Shown here in pieces: positions 24,991 through 38,900 of a stretch of DNA of 64,000 nucleotides. The stretch's first letter is position 1, and every line of letters begins with the position of its first letter. Position numbers and translations under genes: made by a program. The notes beneath the pieces are model-generated. The model saw only the letters and a list, made by a program, of their open reading frames with translations. It made no database searches and was not told where the DNA came from. This DNA is from Dimorphilus gyrociliatus (taxonomy: Eukaryota > Annelida > Polychaeta > Dinophilidae), in NCBI GenBank assembly GCA_904063045.1, contig CAJFCJ010000026.1, positions 95,766 to 159,765 on the forward strand, read 5' to 3'.

Positions 24991-27226
24991 TATGAAATAA
25001 TCTGGTGTGGCTTTCGTCCGTCTCCTGACTGATGGCGTTCTCAAACTACGAGCATAGACGCCTAGCGGCGTCGTATGCTTGTTTCTTTTTAATTAAAAGA
25101 ATTGAATGTATACAAACGCAATTGTACGTATACATCTGATTACGAACACCACTTAAAAAAGAGTAATGAAAAAAAAAGACAAAGAATAGGAAAAAAAAGA
25201 AAGAAACGAAACAATAATGTCAATTTTCATGTGAAGAAACAAATATAGTTCAAAGTGTACTCTCTATTAGTAAAAATTCTTATATATTGACACATTTATG
25301 ATTGTATAATTATAAAAGCTAGAGTAATCTTAATGTAAATTATATATGATATTTGTATTATAATATACTATTTGTATAGTATACATAAGTACAAGAGAGT
25401 ACAACCAAGTCGGTGCGTGCGTATCGTGCTAATCGATATAAGGCGCCAACTTTTTTCTTTCAGCACGAACCAACGGTCGCTGTAATACGCCATCTTTCGG
25501 TGGGAATTATACCACCTAATAGACTCGCCTTGTTGGTGAATACATAGATAAAAAGGCAATCCATGTAGAAGTAGTGCGGAAATAATAGAAAGCATAAATT
25601 GACATTCGAAAAAAATAGAAGAATATTTAAAATTTGTAGATATACTGTATTTACTGGTGAACGGTATATATACCTCGTATAAGTTTTACCCTCCGATTCT
25701 TTATGCATAATTCAGCACCTGCTATACGTTATGACAGAGACACTTGCTATAGTATATTGTTATATGGCGAAAGAAAATATGACGAACAGAAATCGAACGC
25801 CTTATTGACCCTCCGTTGTATACAGACGACTAGTCGAACAACGAGAAGTCGGCGTCAGAAACTATTGTTGCGGTAACCGTATAGTCAATTTCGTTGCAGT
25901 TGGCGATCAATTAATGCTGAACGCCGAAAAAACCTCGCATGGCAATCAAGGTCGATACGTTTGTGCATAATTGAAATAGTCGAACGAACGAAGCGCAAAT
26001 GGTCCCGCGAGATGCCGAATAGTTTTGACGATCGCGCAGTTTTTTGGCAGCTGTTCATGACATTTCAGTGTAGTCTTGTTTTCGTACAATTAGTACAAGA
26101 ATATTTCTAGAGTAATTTTACAACTATATATCATAGATAGAAGCGAAGAATTATATTTATGAGTATCCATATATTTAGATAATTTATATGAAATACATAC
26201 AACTTATATAGTTTTATTTATACATTTGTTAATATATCTATCTTTTAGAGATACTCTAGATTGTATACAAATTTACATTTAATATTCCCTACTTAGGCTA
26301 TTCTGTTGGATGTTTTTTTCAAATTTTGTAGATAAATAGAACTGAAAGTATTTCTTTAAAATTCTGATATACTGTATTTTGCTGTATATGCGATAAGAAC
26401 TTCTGTATGTTGGTGTATGAGTGAAAGTATGTCTGCTCGTGTATATGTTGGTAAAGCAGTACGAAATTTCTCTTACTGTGGTTAAATATATAGAGACAAA
26501 TACATACATTCTCACTTGAAAACACTGTAGAACAGCGTTTTCACATTCTTTGACATTACTTACATGGAGGATGCCGGGAGGGCTGGGGGAAGCATGACTT
26601 TGAAACGACATGCGAAAATTATGATCCAATACCAAGTAAAAAAAAGACAAGGCAGAATAGAATGAATATATCAGAGTGGAGCATAAGACGAATGCTCACT
26701 CGCTCAAGCCGTCAAGATGAATGGACGAGGTGTGGTGCTGGCGTCGTATCGCCTATAGTACAGGAGAGGCGCCCTTTACATTTGCTCTATCGGACTGCTG
26801 TCAACCGTAAGACGCCAACTCAGGCCTATAATTCTACTCGCTAGCACCACTTTGCACTTATCGTATAGACGCCTTACCTATTCACAAACGGTTAGAATCC
26901 CGTTAAAGGCACCTTTGAAGGCGAGTACCAACAAAAAAAAGCACCAATCACCCAAATATGCAGCTATCGATTTGAGAGGAGCGCTATACAGTCAGTCAGC
27001 GACGCGGCGACGACCACCATCCTACCCTTTTTTCTTTTATATGTGTTTTGTCCTCTATATTTTTATAGAAAAAAGTTTTTTCTTCTCATTTTCCTTTTTT
27101 CCATCACTTTCTATCTTTTTACCACCCTTTATTCTTCTTTTTCCTACCATTCCTTTTTTCTTTCGCTCTCTCACTCTAGAGCTATCTATCGCTCTATCTA
27201 TCTATTTCTCCCCTTTTCCCCTCCCC

Positions 27227-27228
27227 TT

Positions 27229-27263
<35 letters not shown>

Positions 27264-27360
27264 TTTCTCTCGCTCTGATTTTCGCTTTCACTCTTTCTAC
27301 TACTAAAATACTTTATTTTTCTCTATTTGTCTTGCTCTCTCTCTCTCTCTCTCTCTATAA
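27227..27360. repeat. Two CT dinucleotide tracts
   Basis: CT runs at about 27227-27262 and 27335-27357 lie inside a longer pyrimidine-rich stretch (about 27040-27430). They are simple sequence, not coding. Confidence 0.85.
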
Positions 27361-30300
27361 TTTCTCTCACCCTCTCTTTCTCACACCCTCTCCATTTCTC
27401 TCCCACTCTTTTCTTTTTCCTTTCCGCATAACTATTTTTTTGTTGTTGAAAATATATAACCCATATAGCTTATTTCCTCAAATAATATAATACACTAAAG
27501 ATATCTTTACTTTTTCTTTCTCTCTTTACAGACTCAACTAGAGCATCATACAAAACTAGATACAATGCGCAACCGACGCTTCATTAGCTTAATACACAGG
27601 CAGGATATCTGCGCCATCTACCGCGTGGCGTTCTAATCATGCTAATCAATGCCGACGGCTATATTCGAATTTTCGCGTTTCGATCGCGCACAAGAGTAAT
27701 ATATTGTAGCGGTATTAGTATAGCGACAGGCGGTTACACGATCGATTTTTTTCTTCCTCTTTCTCTTATCGACCCCCTTACCCCCACCCTCTTCCACTCC
27801 CACTCTGGTCCCTTTTCCGCCCAAACTTTTTCTCTCGATCACGCCCCCTCGTGCACCCAAATTACGACACTTTTCGCGATCGGAAAACGAAATTGATGGG
27901 CGAGAACGTGTTTGAAATATCGATCGTTTATTAGTAATCGACTAGTAAAATATACAAACTAGCTAAACCCTGTTTGCCTAGAGAAGCTTCACCGGATGTT
28001 TGCACGACACATTTTCCAGGAAGTAGGTGTATAGACACGGATAATTTCAATGTTATTTAGGAAGAGTACTCCTACTAGTTTCAGGCGAAAAGAGCCACGT
28101 GCGTTTTGCTAAAGGAAAACGAAAGTCCTTTGATACGTTAGAAAATTAGCCCGTCGCTATTCGCTTTGAAATTCTATAGGCCTACCCGAAGACGCTGTAC
28201 GCCCGGAATTACTTTTCATCGATAGACGGCGTTCATTTCCTATTTCAAATTTTTTTTAAGTTCGAAAAAATAAAAAAGAGGTTTAAGAGGAAGTAGATGT
28301 TCTGATGTTTGTCGGTGTTATAAAAGAAGTATCAAAATACTTTCCTTTCGTGTGTAACGAGCCAATTGTTTTTGGGAGACCTTAAAAGTATTCTCTAAAT
28401 AGTTATACAGCTGAAACGTTTTCAAAGTGCATATATATATATATATATTTATATATAAAATACCGAGTATTTATGTGGAACATTATACTCTAACTATTTG
28501 TATACACGATATACAAACTGCACGTCATTTCTTGTTATGTAATTGAAAGGCTGCATCGTATAATGATCCCATAATGTTCAATAATTAAAAGAGTTGGCTA
28601 ATATTTAGTCGCATATTGATATGTTATATCTTTATTATATTATCAAGTTAACCGAAAATTTTTTCATAGGTCAATAAAACGAGTTTATCAGCTTTCATTC
28701 AATAAATATTAAAAACTGGGAAAACAATATAAATGCTTGACTTGTATGAATAATTTCTTACTTTTTTTAAGTTGATCTTTTTTCCTTTATAAATGATAAT
28801 TGTACGCGTTCTCTGTTTTCTATTTTCTGTATAGAAAAGATAGAAATATTGCCTGTCAGAGAATTATATATAATAAATAGGCTGCCCACAGAATCAACGT
28901 CTCAAACACTATTTTGTAATCGTATGTTGCCTTCAATTGTAATTGGTTTATTATTTAAAAGTGTTCTTCTATGATATGCGATTGTTGTACGGAATGTCTA
29001 TTAATTTTATAGTCATAAAAATTATCTTTGTAAATGTAGGACACTTCTTCAATATCCTATTGAAATATATATATATATATACTGTATATACGACGCATAT
29101 TCTCCTTTCCTATAATTAATTTTCATTTTTAATTCATCTGTTTAAAGCCTATGACAAATGAATCTGAGAACATACGCATTCGGGGTATAATAGGATTGAC
29201 CAACGGAATAGCGTACTATTCGATGGTTTTCTTCTTCGTTGTTATACGAGAAGTTACTGAACTTCCTGCTATTCCATTTAGGAGTACTTATTATATTGGG
29301 TGTAATATTAGTTGCCACATCTTTGTTCCTAGTCAGTTCCTCACATTTAGTTTTTCTCTTTTTGGAATCAATAATCCAAACCATTATAAGATTTCGATTA
29401 TTTATTCTTTATATATTTTAGGTAAATTTCGAGTTAAGTTCAGATTATGGCAGGTATGAACAATTGAAAGGCACTTGATATTTCATGTTCTGAAGGTATA
29501 GTTTTTGAAACAAAAGAACATTATTTAATAGCTTGTATATTAATTTTTTTTGCTTCGAATGACAAATCATATACCTTTTTCTTATATGTCTAAAACTTCA
29601 ACCTTTTTCAACCTATGATGTGAGGTGCATTATATTCGTAAATTTCATTTTAAAATTACATATATGAAAAAGTTTGCACTCTGCAATAGCTCTCTCTATT
29701 CAAATGATCAAGGATATGTTGCTATTGTAACATTTAAAAAGAATTCTAATTTTAACTAAAAATACAAACTATCTACTACTGTAGACTGATCTTTTAATAG
29801 CAATCATTAATTTAGGTTCTATATAAATCTATTTTTCTATAAAAAAAGAATAACATTTGGTTGATATTGATCGTTAATAAAAATATTTTTTAGAAATAAG
29901 GGTTTAATGAGGCAGATTAATCATAAGCAATAGAGAAAGCAAAGAAAACAGTAATAAAAGGTTTTCGTACTAATGACTGTAAAAAAACAACCAAAAGCAA
30001 AATTGTCAAAAATCGATTTAGGAAAACTGGTACATTTAAAGTTAAATTAATGCATGTTGAAAAGCAAATTTCTAGTGTTGAAAGTTGAAAAAGATTATTA
30101 CCGAGCTAAAAAAAGCCGAATTAAATTTATTCTTATGTCATTTATAATAAATTGGATATAGAGCAATAGTCTTTATTTTGCCGACTGACAAATGCGCTTC
30201 ATTTTTTTGAGCGATAATTTAACTGCCTATTCATTCAAGTTATTACAAACAACAATGATATATATTAAATTATACTTTGGCATATCGAAAAAACTTTTAT

Positions 30301-31482
30301 GCTCCTTTTATGATGAAATTAACTGAGTTTAGAGATAAGAACAGATTTTTTTGCTGCGATAAAGAAAATCAAATTTGACCGTAAATCGTATTTAGAATCA
30401 TGCATAGAATTACGTGATATCCGATTGTAGCAGAAAGAATCAAAGACCGCTAGATTGCGTGTTTTGTATAGTATATTTTGGGTTATTATTCTTAGCTTTT
30501 CCTTTTAATCTATTTAACTTTTGAGCGAAAATTTGACATGCTTTTCTACAATTCTTTATCCAATTACCCACTCTGGGTTGTAGAATTTAAAAAATGTCAC
30601 TATAATTCCCGAAAAACATCATAAAAGTTGACAGTCATAAATAATTCAATGAATCTCAAGGGGTTAAGCTTTCGCTACTAGCAATTTTTGTATTATTTAA
30701 TTATAACAAAAACACTCCGACCCCGAAAAATGAATAATATTTAAATCCTGTAAAATTTAATCATTATTGCGAACAATCTCTTGATTAAAAATTAAAGATT
30801 TTAGCTATTGTAGATAGCTTACTCTTTGTATTCTCTTTTTTTTTATGTTTTTTTTTCTCATGTTTTCTCTTTGCTAATTTTTTTCACTCTTTCATTCACA
30901 AAACTGCTCAATAAGAACGCAATTAATCTTCATATAAATTTATATATATATATATATGCTCAGTATATATAAACAATATATGCGCTGTATATTTCCTATA
31001 TCTTAATCGTTCTATGCAGAAGACTTACATAAGCTTAAAAACTGCTTAAATTCCAGTAATTCCTTATAAACCTAGGCCTTTAGTCTAAGTAGTTGTAGTA
31101 CAACTGACGATAAAATTTGAAATTATTGCTTTTCAAGAATAAATGACATTGATAAGAAATCATATATCAGCCGGCATCTATTCTTAAGCTAAATAATAAG
31201 TTATTGCGGTCAAATGTAAAAGAAAAAAGACACGTAAATATACAATTTGTATTAGACATTGCAGATAAGTTTCCATTTTTTTTTCTTTTTTAGCAATTAC
31301 CGCCCAGCTTGTTGACTTTCGATATAACTAAAAATAAATAGAAATTACATATATGTTTTATGGTGTTTGATAAGTTTAGCAAGCATCATGTTGTAATTCT
31401 TGATAGGTTTATGATCAGTGCCAGGTACTGGCTCTGAGCCATTCTTATATCAGTTTCCTGTTAGATTCTGAAATAAAAGGAA

Positions 31483-34400
31483 ATGACTCGGATTATCTCC
31501 AGCAATTTAATTATTATTTTTTCTTGGTGTTTTTTTCTTCTTTGTCAGAGTCCTACATATTCAGCTAATGATCTGAAAGTTTTAAAAATAGCTTTATTTG
31601 CTCCGAAAGAAAGTAACGGTGGCCTGAACATATCGAGTAGTGTACCGGCAATCGCTTTGGGGGTAAAATGGGTTGAGTTAGAGAGTGGTCTGTTAGACGG
31701 CTATCGACTTAAGTAGTTATTAATATAATGCATTTAAAAACTAATATGTGCTTTAATAATTTCATTAATGTCTGCTTTACAGCATAACCTATTTTGACAG
31801 CAGGTGTGAGAGTAAATGGTCTTTGGGAACTGCTGCTAGTATTATAGAAAAAGTAGACGTTATAATAGGTCCACCGTGTTCGAATGGTAAATACCAGCAT
31901 GTCAGAGAGCAAAACATAAATACCTTTCAAAAAATATATGACAATAAATTCTTACATGACAGCTATGGTGCCTGTTGCGCAATTGGCTTCATTTTGGAAC
32001 AAACCTATAATAGGTTGGGTATCTACCAACAAGGAGTTAGATAATAAGAACGTACACTCCACTCTTGTGAGAACTTTGGGACCGGTCTATAAAATTAGTG
32101 TTCTCTTAAAAGAAATGTTTGAAAAGTACAACTGGAGGATATGCGCTTTGATCAGTACGAAAGCGGATGGTAGTAGATCGATAAGAGATGCGATCGTAGA
32201 AGAATTTTTTTCTGCGAATATTGAGATTGTTGAACTTATAGAAGTTAATGAAGAAGAAGAGGAGAACGCCATTAGGCGCGCTTACCGTAAAATCAAATCG
32301 GAAGCGAGAAGTAGGCCTTTGCAATGATATTTCCACAATTATTATACTGATTTAGTTTATCATCTTCTATTTTACATTAGTCGTCATATTAGCGATTCCG
32401 TTAGAAGAGATCAGGAGGTATATGTTATTCGCCTACGATGAAAAGATGACGGGGGGTGATTACGTGTTCTGGACGTTTGAAGAAGTGCCTAATGACAAGT
32501 GGGTTAACGGAAACGAATCTTGGATAGGAGATGATAATCGGAATGAAGAAGCCTTGAGCTCAATGAAAGCCCTATTTCATGTAAAACTATTTTCAGAAGC
32601 TGATTATTATAATTTTACAATAATAAGGGTAAAAAAATTCGTAGGTGGCAATTGCTGATAGTATTGTTAACGATTATAGAGGAAGAGAAAAGGAAAAGTT
32701 AAAACAACTTGCAATGGAAGCTTATTATAACGATACTGATCGTTGGGGGCAAATAGCCGAGACACCATCTCCGGTAATTGACTATTTTTTTCTTCAATTT
32801 CTTCCCTATCCCCTTCATTCATGGATTTTTCTCCTCTATTTTATCGCGATATTTTATACTACTGTATATATTTTGTTTTTTTTTGTAGTGTGATAAATTC
32901 TGTTTCTATTTGACGGATGCTATACGGATTTACGCTCTACTAGTAAACGAATCTCTAAGGAAAAATATTAGTTATACGAAAGGGTTAACTTTCTTCAAAT
33001 TGGCTAATAATAGGGTCATAAATGGCACAACTGGAACGATATTCATTGACGAACTGGCTGATCGACAGCCAAACTACTGGGTTTTAGATCTTCAACCCGA
33101 TGGAATTATGCAAATACAAACTGTTTTAACCTGGCATTTGGATAATCGTAGCAGGCAGTACTATGTTCGTAAATAGAATAGTTTTCGTTTACTAATGTAA
33201 ATTGTTCGTTAAATATAGGATTTTACCGAAATGAATGAGCCTCGGTGGCCCAATGGAAAATACGGTGAGGAAAATGCTCCACCGGATCGGCCTCCTTGTG
33301 GATTTCAGAACGAATTATGTCCAGAACGTTAGAAATAGTTTCTTTAAATTACTGTTATTAATAATAATATACTTAAGGAGAAATCGTTTTTCTTATTTCT
33401 TTTTTTTTCTTTTTTTTTCCGACCTATCAGCCTTTCCAACAGTTGCAACAGCTTTAGTTTCATCTTCTGTTGTTCTATTAATTGTAATTATTGCGGTAGG
33501 AGTAAAGGTTTATCGGAGGAAACGTTTTGAAAAGACTTTAGCCAGCATGCTTTGGATGATAGACTATACAGAAATCAATTTCGACATACGTAATTTTTGC
33601 AGATATGGTAGTTTCAATGGTGTTGGATCATTTGGAAGCCATCTTGTCGATAAATCAAGTTCGATAAGATCACTTACATATTCGGAAACTGTTGGCCAAT
33701 TGTTTACAAAAGTTGGTATATATAGAGGAAATGTTGTAGCTGTAAGACGCATTTCACGGGAAAATGTTCCTCATACAAGGCCTCTTCTTGTCGAATTGAA
33801 TAACGTAAGTATCCCTTTATGGAAGCCTAAAAAAAAGAGTACTCTAAGATATTTTCTTCTCCTTTATTAAAACAGATGAAAAATTTAGCTAATCCTAATA
33901 TATCAGTATTTATAGGAGCTTGTATTGTTTCACCAAATGTTTGTGCAGTTTGGCAATACGAGAATAAAGGCAGTTTACAAGATGTCCTACACGACGACAA
34001 TGTCAGGCTTGATTTTATCTTTAAGCTGTCAATAATAGTTGATATTATTAAGGTTTTATACTTATTATGTTGATTTAATTCTATCTACAAATATTTCATT
34101 ATAAAATTAGGGAATGGAATACTTACATACTAGTTCCATATCATCTCATGGTCGCCTAAAATCATCTAATATTGTTATCGATAGCCATTGGATATGCAAA
34201 ATAACTGATTATGGAATGAACACTTTATTGGAAGGAGCTACGCCAAATTTCGAAATGACTGATCACGCATTTTATAGTAATTTATATTGGACTGCTCCAG
34301 AGCTGTTACGAACATCATATACTTTTCCGAATGGAACGAAAAAAGGAGATGTTTTCGCATTTGGCGTTATTTTCAAAGAAGTCATATGCTCTAATGAGCC

Positions 34401-35737
34401 ATATGCGGAATATGAGTTTATGGAGCCAAAGGGTAATTTTCTTAATATTTCCGAAACTGATTGTTATAATTACTGAATAACACTTTCTGTTCTAGACATA
34501 ATTGCTAAAGTTGAAAAAGGGCCAGTCGAAGATGGGATCATTTTTAGGCCAAAAATCGATTCCACTGGTGCCGTTGATATGGCTGTTCTAGATATTGCAC
34601 ATAGATGTTGGCAGGAGGATCCTGAAGAGAGGCCAACTTTTAAAAATCTACTAAGTATTATTAAGAAGATAAGCAAGGGGTTTGTTCTTTATTATCAACT
34701 ATAAAATAAGCTAATAATTCTCAATTATTGTGTGTTTTGATAAATAATTTATATTTTATTTTTCCAATATAAAAGGGCGCCAACAAATTTAACTTCGGCT
34801 ATGATTGCCCGAATGAAGAAATATACAGATAATTTAGAATCGATTATACAAGACCGCACTTGCCAATTAATGCACGAGAAAGAAAAAACTGATAGTCTAT
34901 TATATCGAATGCTTCCACCCTCGGTGGCCGAAGCCCTCAAGCAAGGAAAACAGGTTACCGCCGAATGGTTCGACGAGGTTACCATTTATTTCTCTGATAT
35001 AGTTGGTTTCACGTCATTGGCAACTAAAAGCACTCCAATGCAAATTGTCAACTTATTAAACAATTTATATACTTGTTTCGACGATGCAATCACTATGCAT
35101 AATGTGTATAAAGTTGAAACAATTGGCGACTGCTATATGATCGTCTCTGGCGTTCCAAAACGATTACCTAGTGCTCAACATGTTCGACATGTGGCAAACT
35201 GTGCACTGGACCTGTTAGAAGCCGTTCGCCATTTCCCTATCAAACACTTGAAAAACGAGCAGCTGCGGGTTAGAATTGGTTTGCATTCTGGTCCTTGTGC
35301 GGCTGGTGTTGTAGGTCTGGTAATGCCTAGATATTGCTTATTTGGTGATACGGTAAACACAGCCAGTCGGATGGAAAGTAATGGAGAAGGTAATAATAAA
35401 ATTATTTTAAATCAATATTAATGACTTTATGGATTCTAAAAATAATAAGAATAACTCTGCAGCTATGAAGATACATTTAAGCAGTTCAACAAGCGAAATA
35501 ATAAAGAGTAGATTTCCTTATTTCGTGGTCGAGTATAGAGGAAAGATTCCAATTAAGGGTAAAGGAGATATGGAAACATATTGGCTCAAAGAGAGAACAG
35601 TTTCGGTTGCAGAACAAGAGAATTTAGAGAGCTTCGAAAAGCCATGGATAAATACTAGTTTGAATATGTCGAAAAAACATTCATTACCACCCATAGTTAA
35701 GGCCGTCAATCTACCAACTCCAATTTATGATGAATGA
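31483..35737 (+). CDS. Receptor guanylyl cyclase (natriuretic-peptide-receptor type)
   Basis: About 1,100 residues in short-intron exons. A signal peptide ([18 protein letters not shown]) leads an ANF-receptor ligand-binding domain: [34 protein letters not shown]. After [15 protein letters not shown] comes one TM helix ([20 protein letters not shown]), about 33436-33495. The kinase homology domain lacks the catalytic Asp ([13 protein letters not shown] instead of HRDLK..N), as is normal for this family. The dimerisation helix ([10 protein letters not shown]) precedes the cyclase: [51 protein letters not shown]. Metal-binding Asp residues and the Glu/Cys pair that selects GTP are present, so an active cGMP-producing cyclase is predicted. 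The ligand is unknown. TGA stop at 35735-35737. Confidence 0.9.
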
Positions 35738-35928
35738 AAAAATTTAATACGCAAATTTCTCTTGATTATTTTTTTTTTTATATGTTTTTATTTTCTTTAA
35801 GAATACAAAATATTAAGCCGATATAGTTTGTTTTTGTTTCATTTCATTTCGCCATTCACTCATTGCCCTAGCAACGATGTAAACAATGCCATATCGACAT
35901 TCCGACTACTTTACTTTCAGTACACGAT

Positions 35929-38900
35929 ATGTCTAATAATAAACCGTCTAAAATAAGCGTGAGTAATTATAACTATCAACTTAGTAAACTTAAAATCGGT
36001 ATTATACTAAAATTAATTTCACCTTTGAACAGCTACCTAAAATCAATTTAGGGGGCCAGTTTATTCAATCTAGTCACGTTCAAAAAAATAGAGGATTCCA
36101 GGTATCAGATGGATCAAAAAAATATCCAAAAGTAAGAGAAGCACATTAAACGTAAAATTAATAGTTTAACGACATCTCTTTGAAAGAAGAGAAACTTATC
36201 ACCCGTTATGGTAAAGAATCCTACACCAAGAACTACACTTCAGGGTCGTATTGAAAAACATGGTTAGACTTTAAGATAAATCTTTTAAAATGAAAAATTA
36301 TTAATGTAAAAATTAATGTGAAAAGTGAAGCAGCCTCAAGTTAGGGAAGCAATGAGAAAATTCGATCAATTATTGTCGGGAGAGATGGAGGACTTGCCGG
36401 AAAAGCGCCGAGCAGAAGTCCGCATTTTTCTATCTTCTACATTTACAGGCAAAATTAGCAAATCACAGATTTCTTGAATATAAAAGTAGATTTTATTTAT
36501 ATTTAGATATGAAATCTGAAAGAAATTATCTGACTCGTTACGCCTGGCCAAAGTTGAAAGAAATTTGCAAAGGGCATAATTTAGAATTCTATGTGGTCGA
36601 CATGCGATGGGGTATTACGGATAGCGCCATGAACGAACACAAAATTGAAAATCTATGTTTAACTGAAGTGAAAAGTTGCTTTAAAATGTCCTTTTCAACA
36701 GCCTTTGTTACTATATTAGGTGATCGTTATGGTCATCAACCAATTCCATGCTCACTTTCCATTCGACTTTGGGAAATATTTAAAAAATATGCAAATGAAG
36801 ATTTTTCTATTATAAACGAATGGTATAAACTTGACGAGAATTCATCGCCAAATGTCTATGTTTTACAACCAATTAAAGATTTAATACAATCTTTTGGTGA
36901 AGATCCTAAAGCCGCTAAACAATGGAGAGAAATCTCATCAGCAGTGAAAAATGTTTTGAGACGGAGTTCTGAAGCGGCCTTTGCTGCAGGAGCTCTAGCA
37001 GCTGAAGAAAAAGACCAGTTTTATAAATCTGGTAGGTTTAATCATCTACACGTAAATTGTTTCTAAAATCTAAATCATTCCAACTCAGTAACCGAACAAG
37101 AAATAGACGTGGCCCTAATGAACTCGAAGCGTTCCGGTCGAGACATTTTAGCGTTCGTTAGGCGTTTTAAACAACTACAATCAATCGATACTATTTCAAA
37201 CATAGAAACGTCATCTGTGGAAAGATATTTAGATTGCAGTAGGGAAAATGTAATGTGTGAAATAGATCAATTAGCTCATAAAAGGAGGCAAAGTTTGCAA
37301 GAACGATTATTTCATTTATTAAAAGACACTCAACTTAGTAAATTCGATATCAACTGGTATGACGACGGCGTTATTATCGATAAGCATCCGGATCATAAGG
37401 ATTATATCGAAAATTTCTGTGAACAAATTGTAAAGAACATAAAAAAACAGATCGAAGAAGATATTGCTAATAGAAATGATATTTTTCCCTCTTCAAATTA
37501 TTTTTCTGATTATGACGAAATTCTACATCATCTTCACTTAGCAAAATCAAAACGAGCAAATTTTCTTGGGCAAGACGAGACCCTGGAGAAAATTCGATTA
37601 TACATAAACAGTTCATCTCGAACTCCCCTCATTATACATGGCATTTCGGGAGTTGGGAAAACATCGGTAATGGCTGAAGCCGCTTTTAAATGCCGTAATT
37701 GGCTAAAAAAGTCGGGTAAAATTTTACCAGTAATAAGGTTTTGCGGAACGAGTTCTTTATCCTCTACAATAATGCAGGTAATGTATACGATCTGCTCCCA
37801 GTTTGCCGACGAATTAGAGTTCTTACTAGAACCAATGAACGTTAACTCGTGGAAGACATTAAAAGCTTACCTACCAAGATTTTTTAGACAAGCGTCTAGA
37901 TCTTTAAAGTTAAAAAAGACGCAAGCAATTATCTTTATCGATTCCTTAGATCAGCTAGATTCAGACGCATTTAATTTGGAATGGTTTCCTCAAGAACTTC
38001 CACCTTTTATCAAGATAATTTTTTCAGTTCTATCGGACTGTGAACATAAAATCGTTGAAGGACTACGGAAATTATCAATAGACACCAGCAATTTTGTCGA
38101 ACTAAATAATTTATCAGCAGAGAGTATCGAAAACATTATTGAGATGACGATGCGTAAAAAGAATAAGACATTAACTGAAGAACAGAGAAATTATGTTTTA
38201 AAATCGATTTCTCTTACCCCAACACCCCTTTATCTGAAATTAGCATTGGACCAAGCATTATCTTGGCGTTCTTATGATTTAATAGACGAAAATACCTTAG
38301 CTAATTCTGTCCGAACTGCAATCTTCGCGTTATTTGATCGTTTATCCTCTAGGCATGGAACGCTCTTAGTAAAACGAGCTTTGGGTTATTTAACAGCTGG
38401 ACTTGGGGGCCTGTCGAATGTAGAGCTAGAGGATGTTCTATCGTGCGACGATGAGGTCCTAGATAATATTTATGTTTACCACGATCCTCCAACTGAAGGC
38501 GCAATTAGAGTACCACCCCTTTTATGGGCTAGACTAAAATATGACATTGAAGAATATTTAGTTGAACGACGTTCTCACGGAGTAGTAGCACTCGTTTGGT
38601 ACCATCGTCAATTTCAGGAGGCTGCTCTTATTAGGTTTTGTCAACCTGAAGATGAAACTCTAAATTCTACACTAGCGATAATTTATAGAGCTGAGAAGGA
38701 CTATAAACAGACTATTACTCTTAGTAAACGATCATTAACAATTAATGATGCTGATCGTTTCGTTACAAACCAAGACAGTGATTCAATTAGAGTATTACGA
38801 TGCCTTCCCTATCATTTGCGCAAGTCGAGAAATCAGGAATTATTTAAAATCCAAAGTGTTTGCAAACTAAAATTCATAACTTCCTTTCTGAAACGCTTTG

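Larger units (their letters stand above)
24629..31482. other. 6.8 kb gene-poor interval
   Basis: This is the largest stretch without a recognised gene. It contains CT tracts (24901-24990, about 27227-27262 and 27335-27357), AT tracts (about 28430-28448, 29062-29080 and 30939-30957) and long pyrimidine-biased sequence at about 27000-27540. Relatively GC-richer islands lie at about 25770-26060, 26660-26840 and 27540-28230. I found no exon with family resemblance, and no tRNA or transposon ends. It may hold regulatory DNA for Hv1 and the guanylyl cyclase, or unrecognised small genes. Confidence 0.45.

Noticed and set aside
24699-25044. Arg/Glu-rich minus-strand frames upstream of Hv1
   Set aside because: Simple CTCTCG repeat read in frame, with non-ATG starts; not coding.
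26852-27490. 212-codon plus-strand frame rich in Phe, Ser and Leu
   Set aside because: It is a translation of the CT/TTC pyrimidine-rich tract; there is no family resemblance and composition explains the open frame.
29151-29459. Overlapping open frames in three phases, one hydrophobic and membrane-like
   Set aside because: No consistent frame, splice context or family motif; hydrophobicity follows from T-rich DNA. Kept only as a place to look in transcript data.
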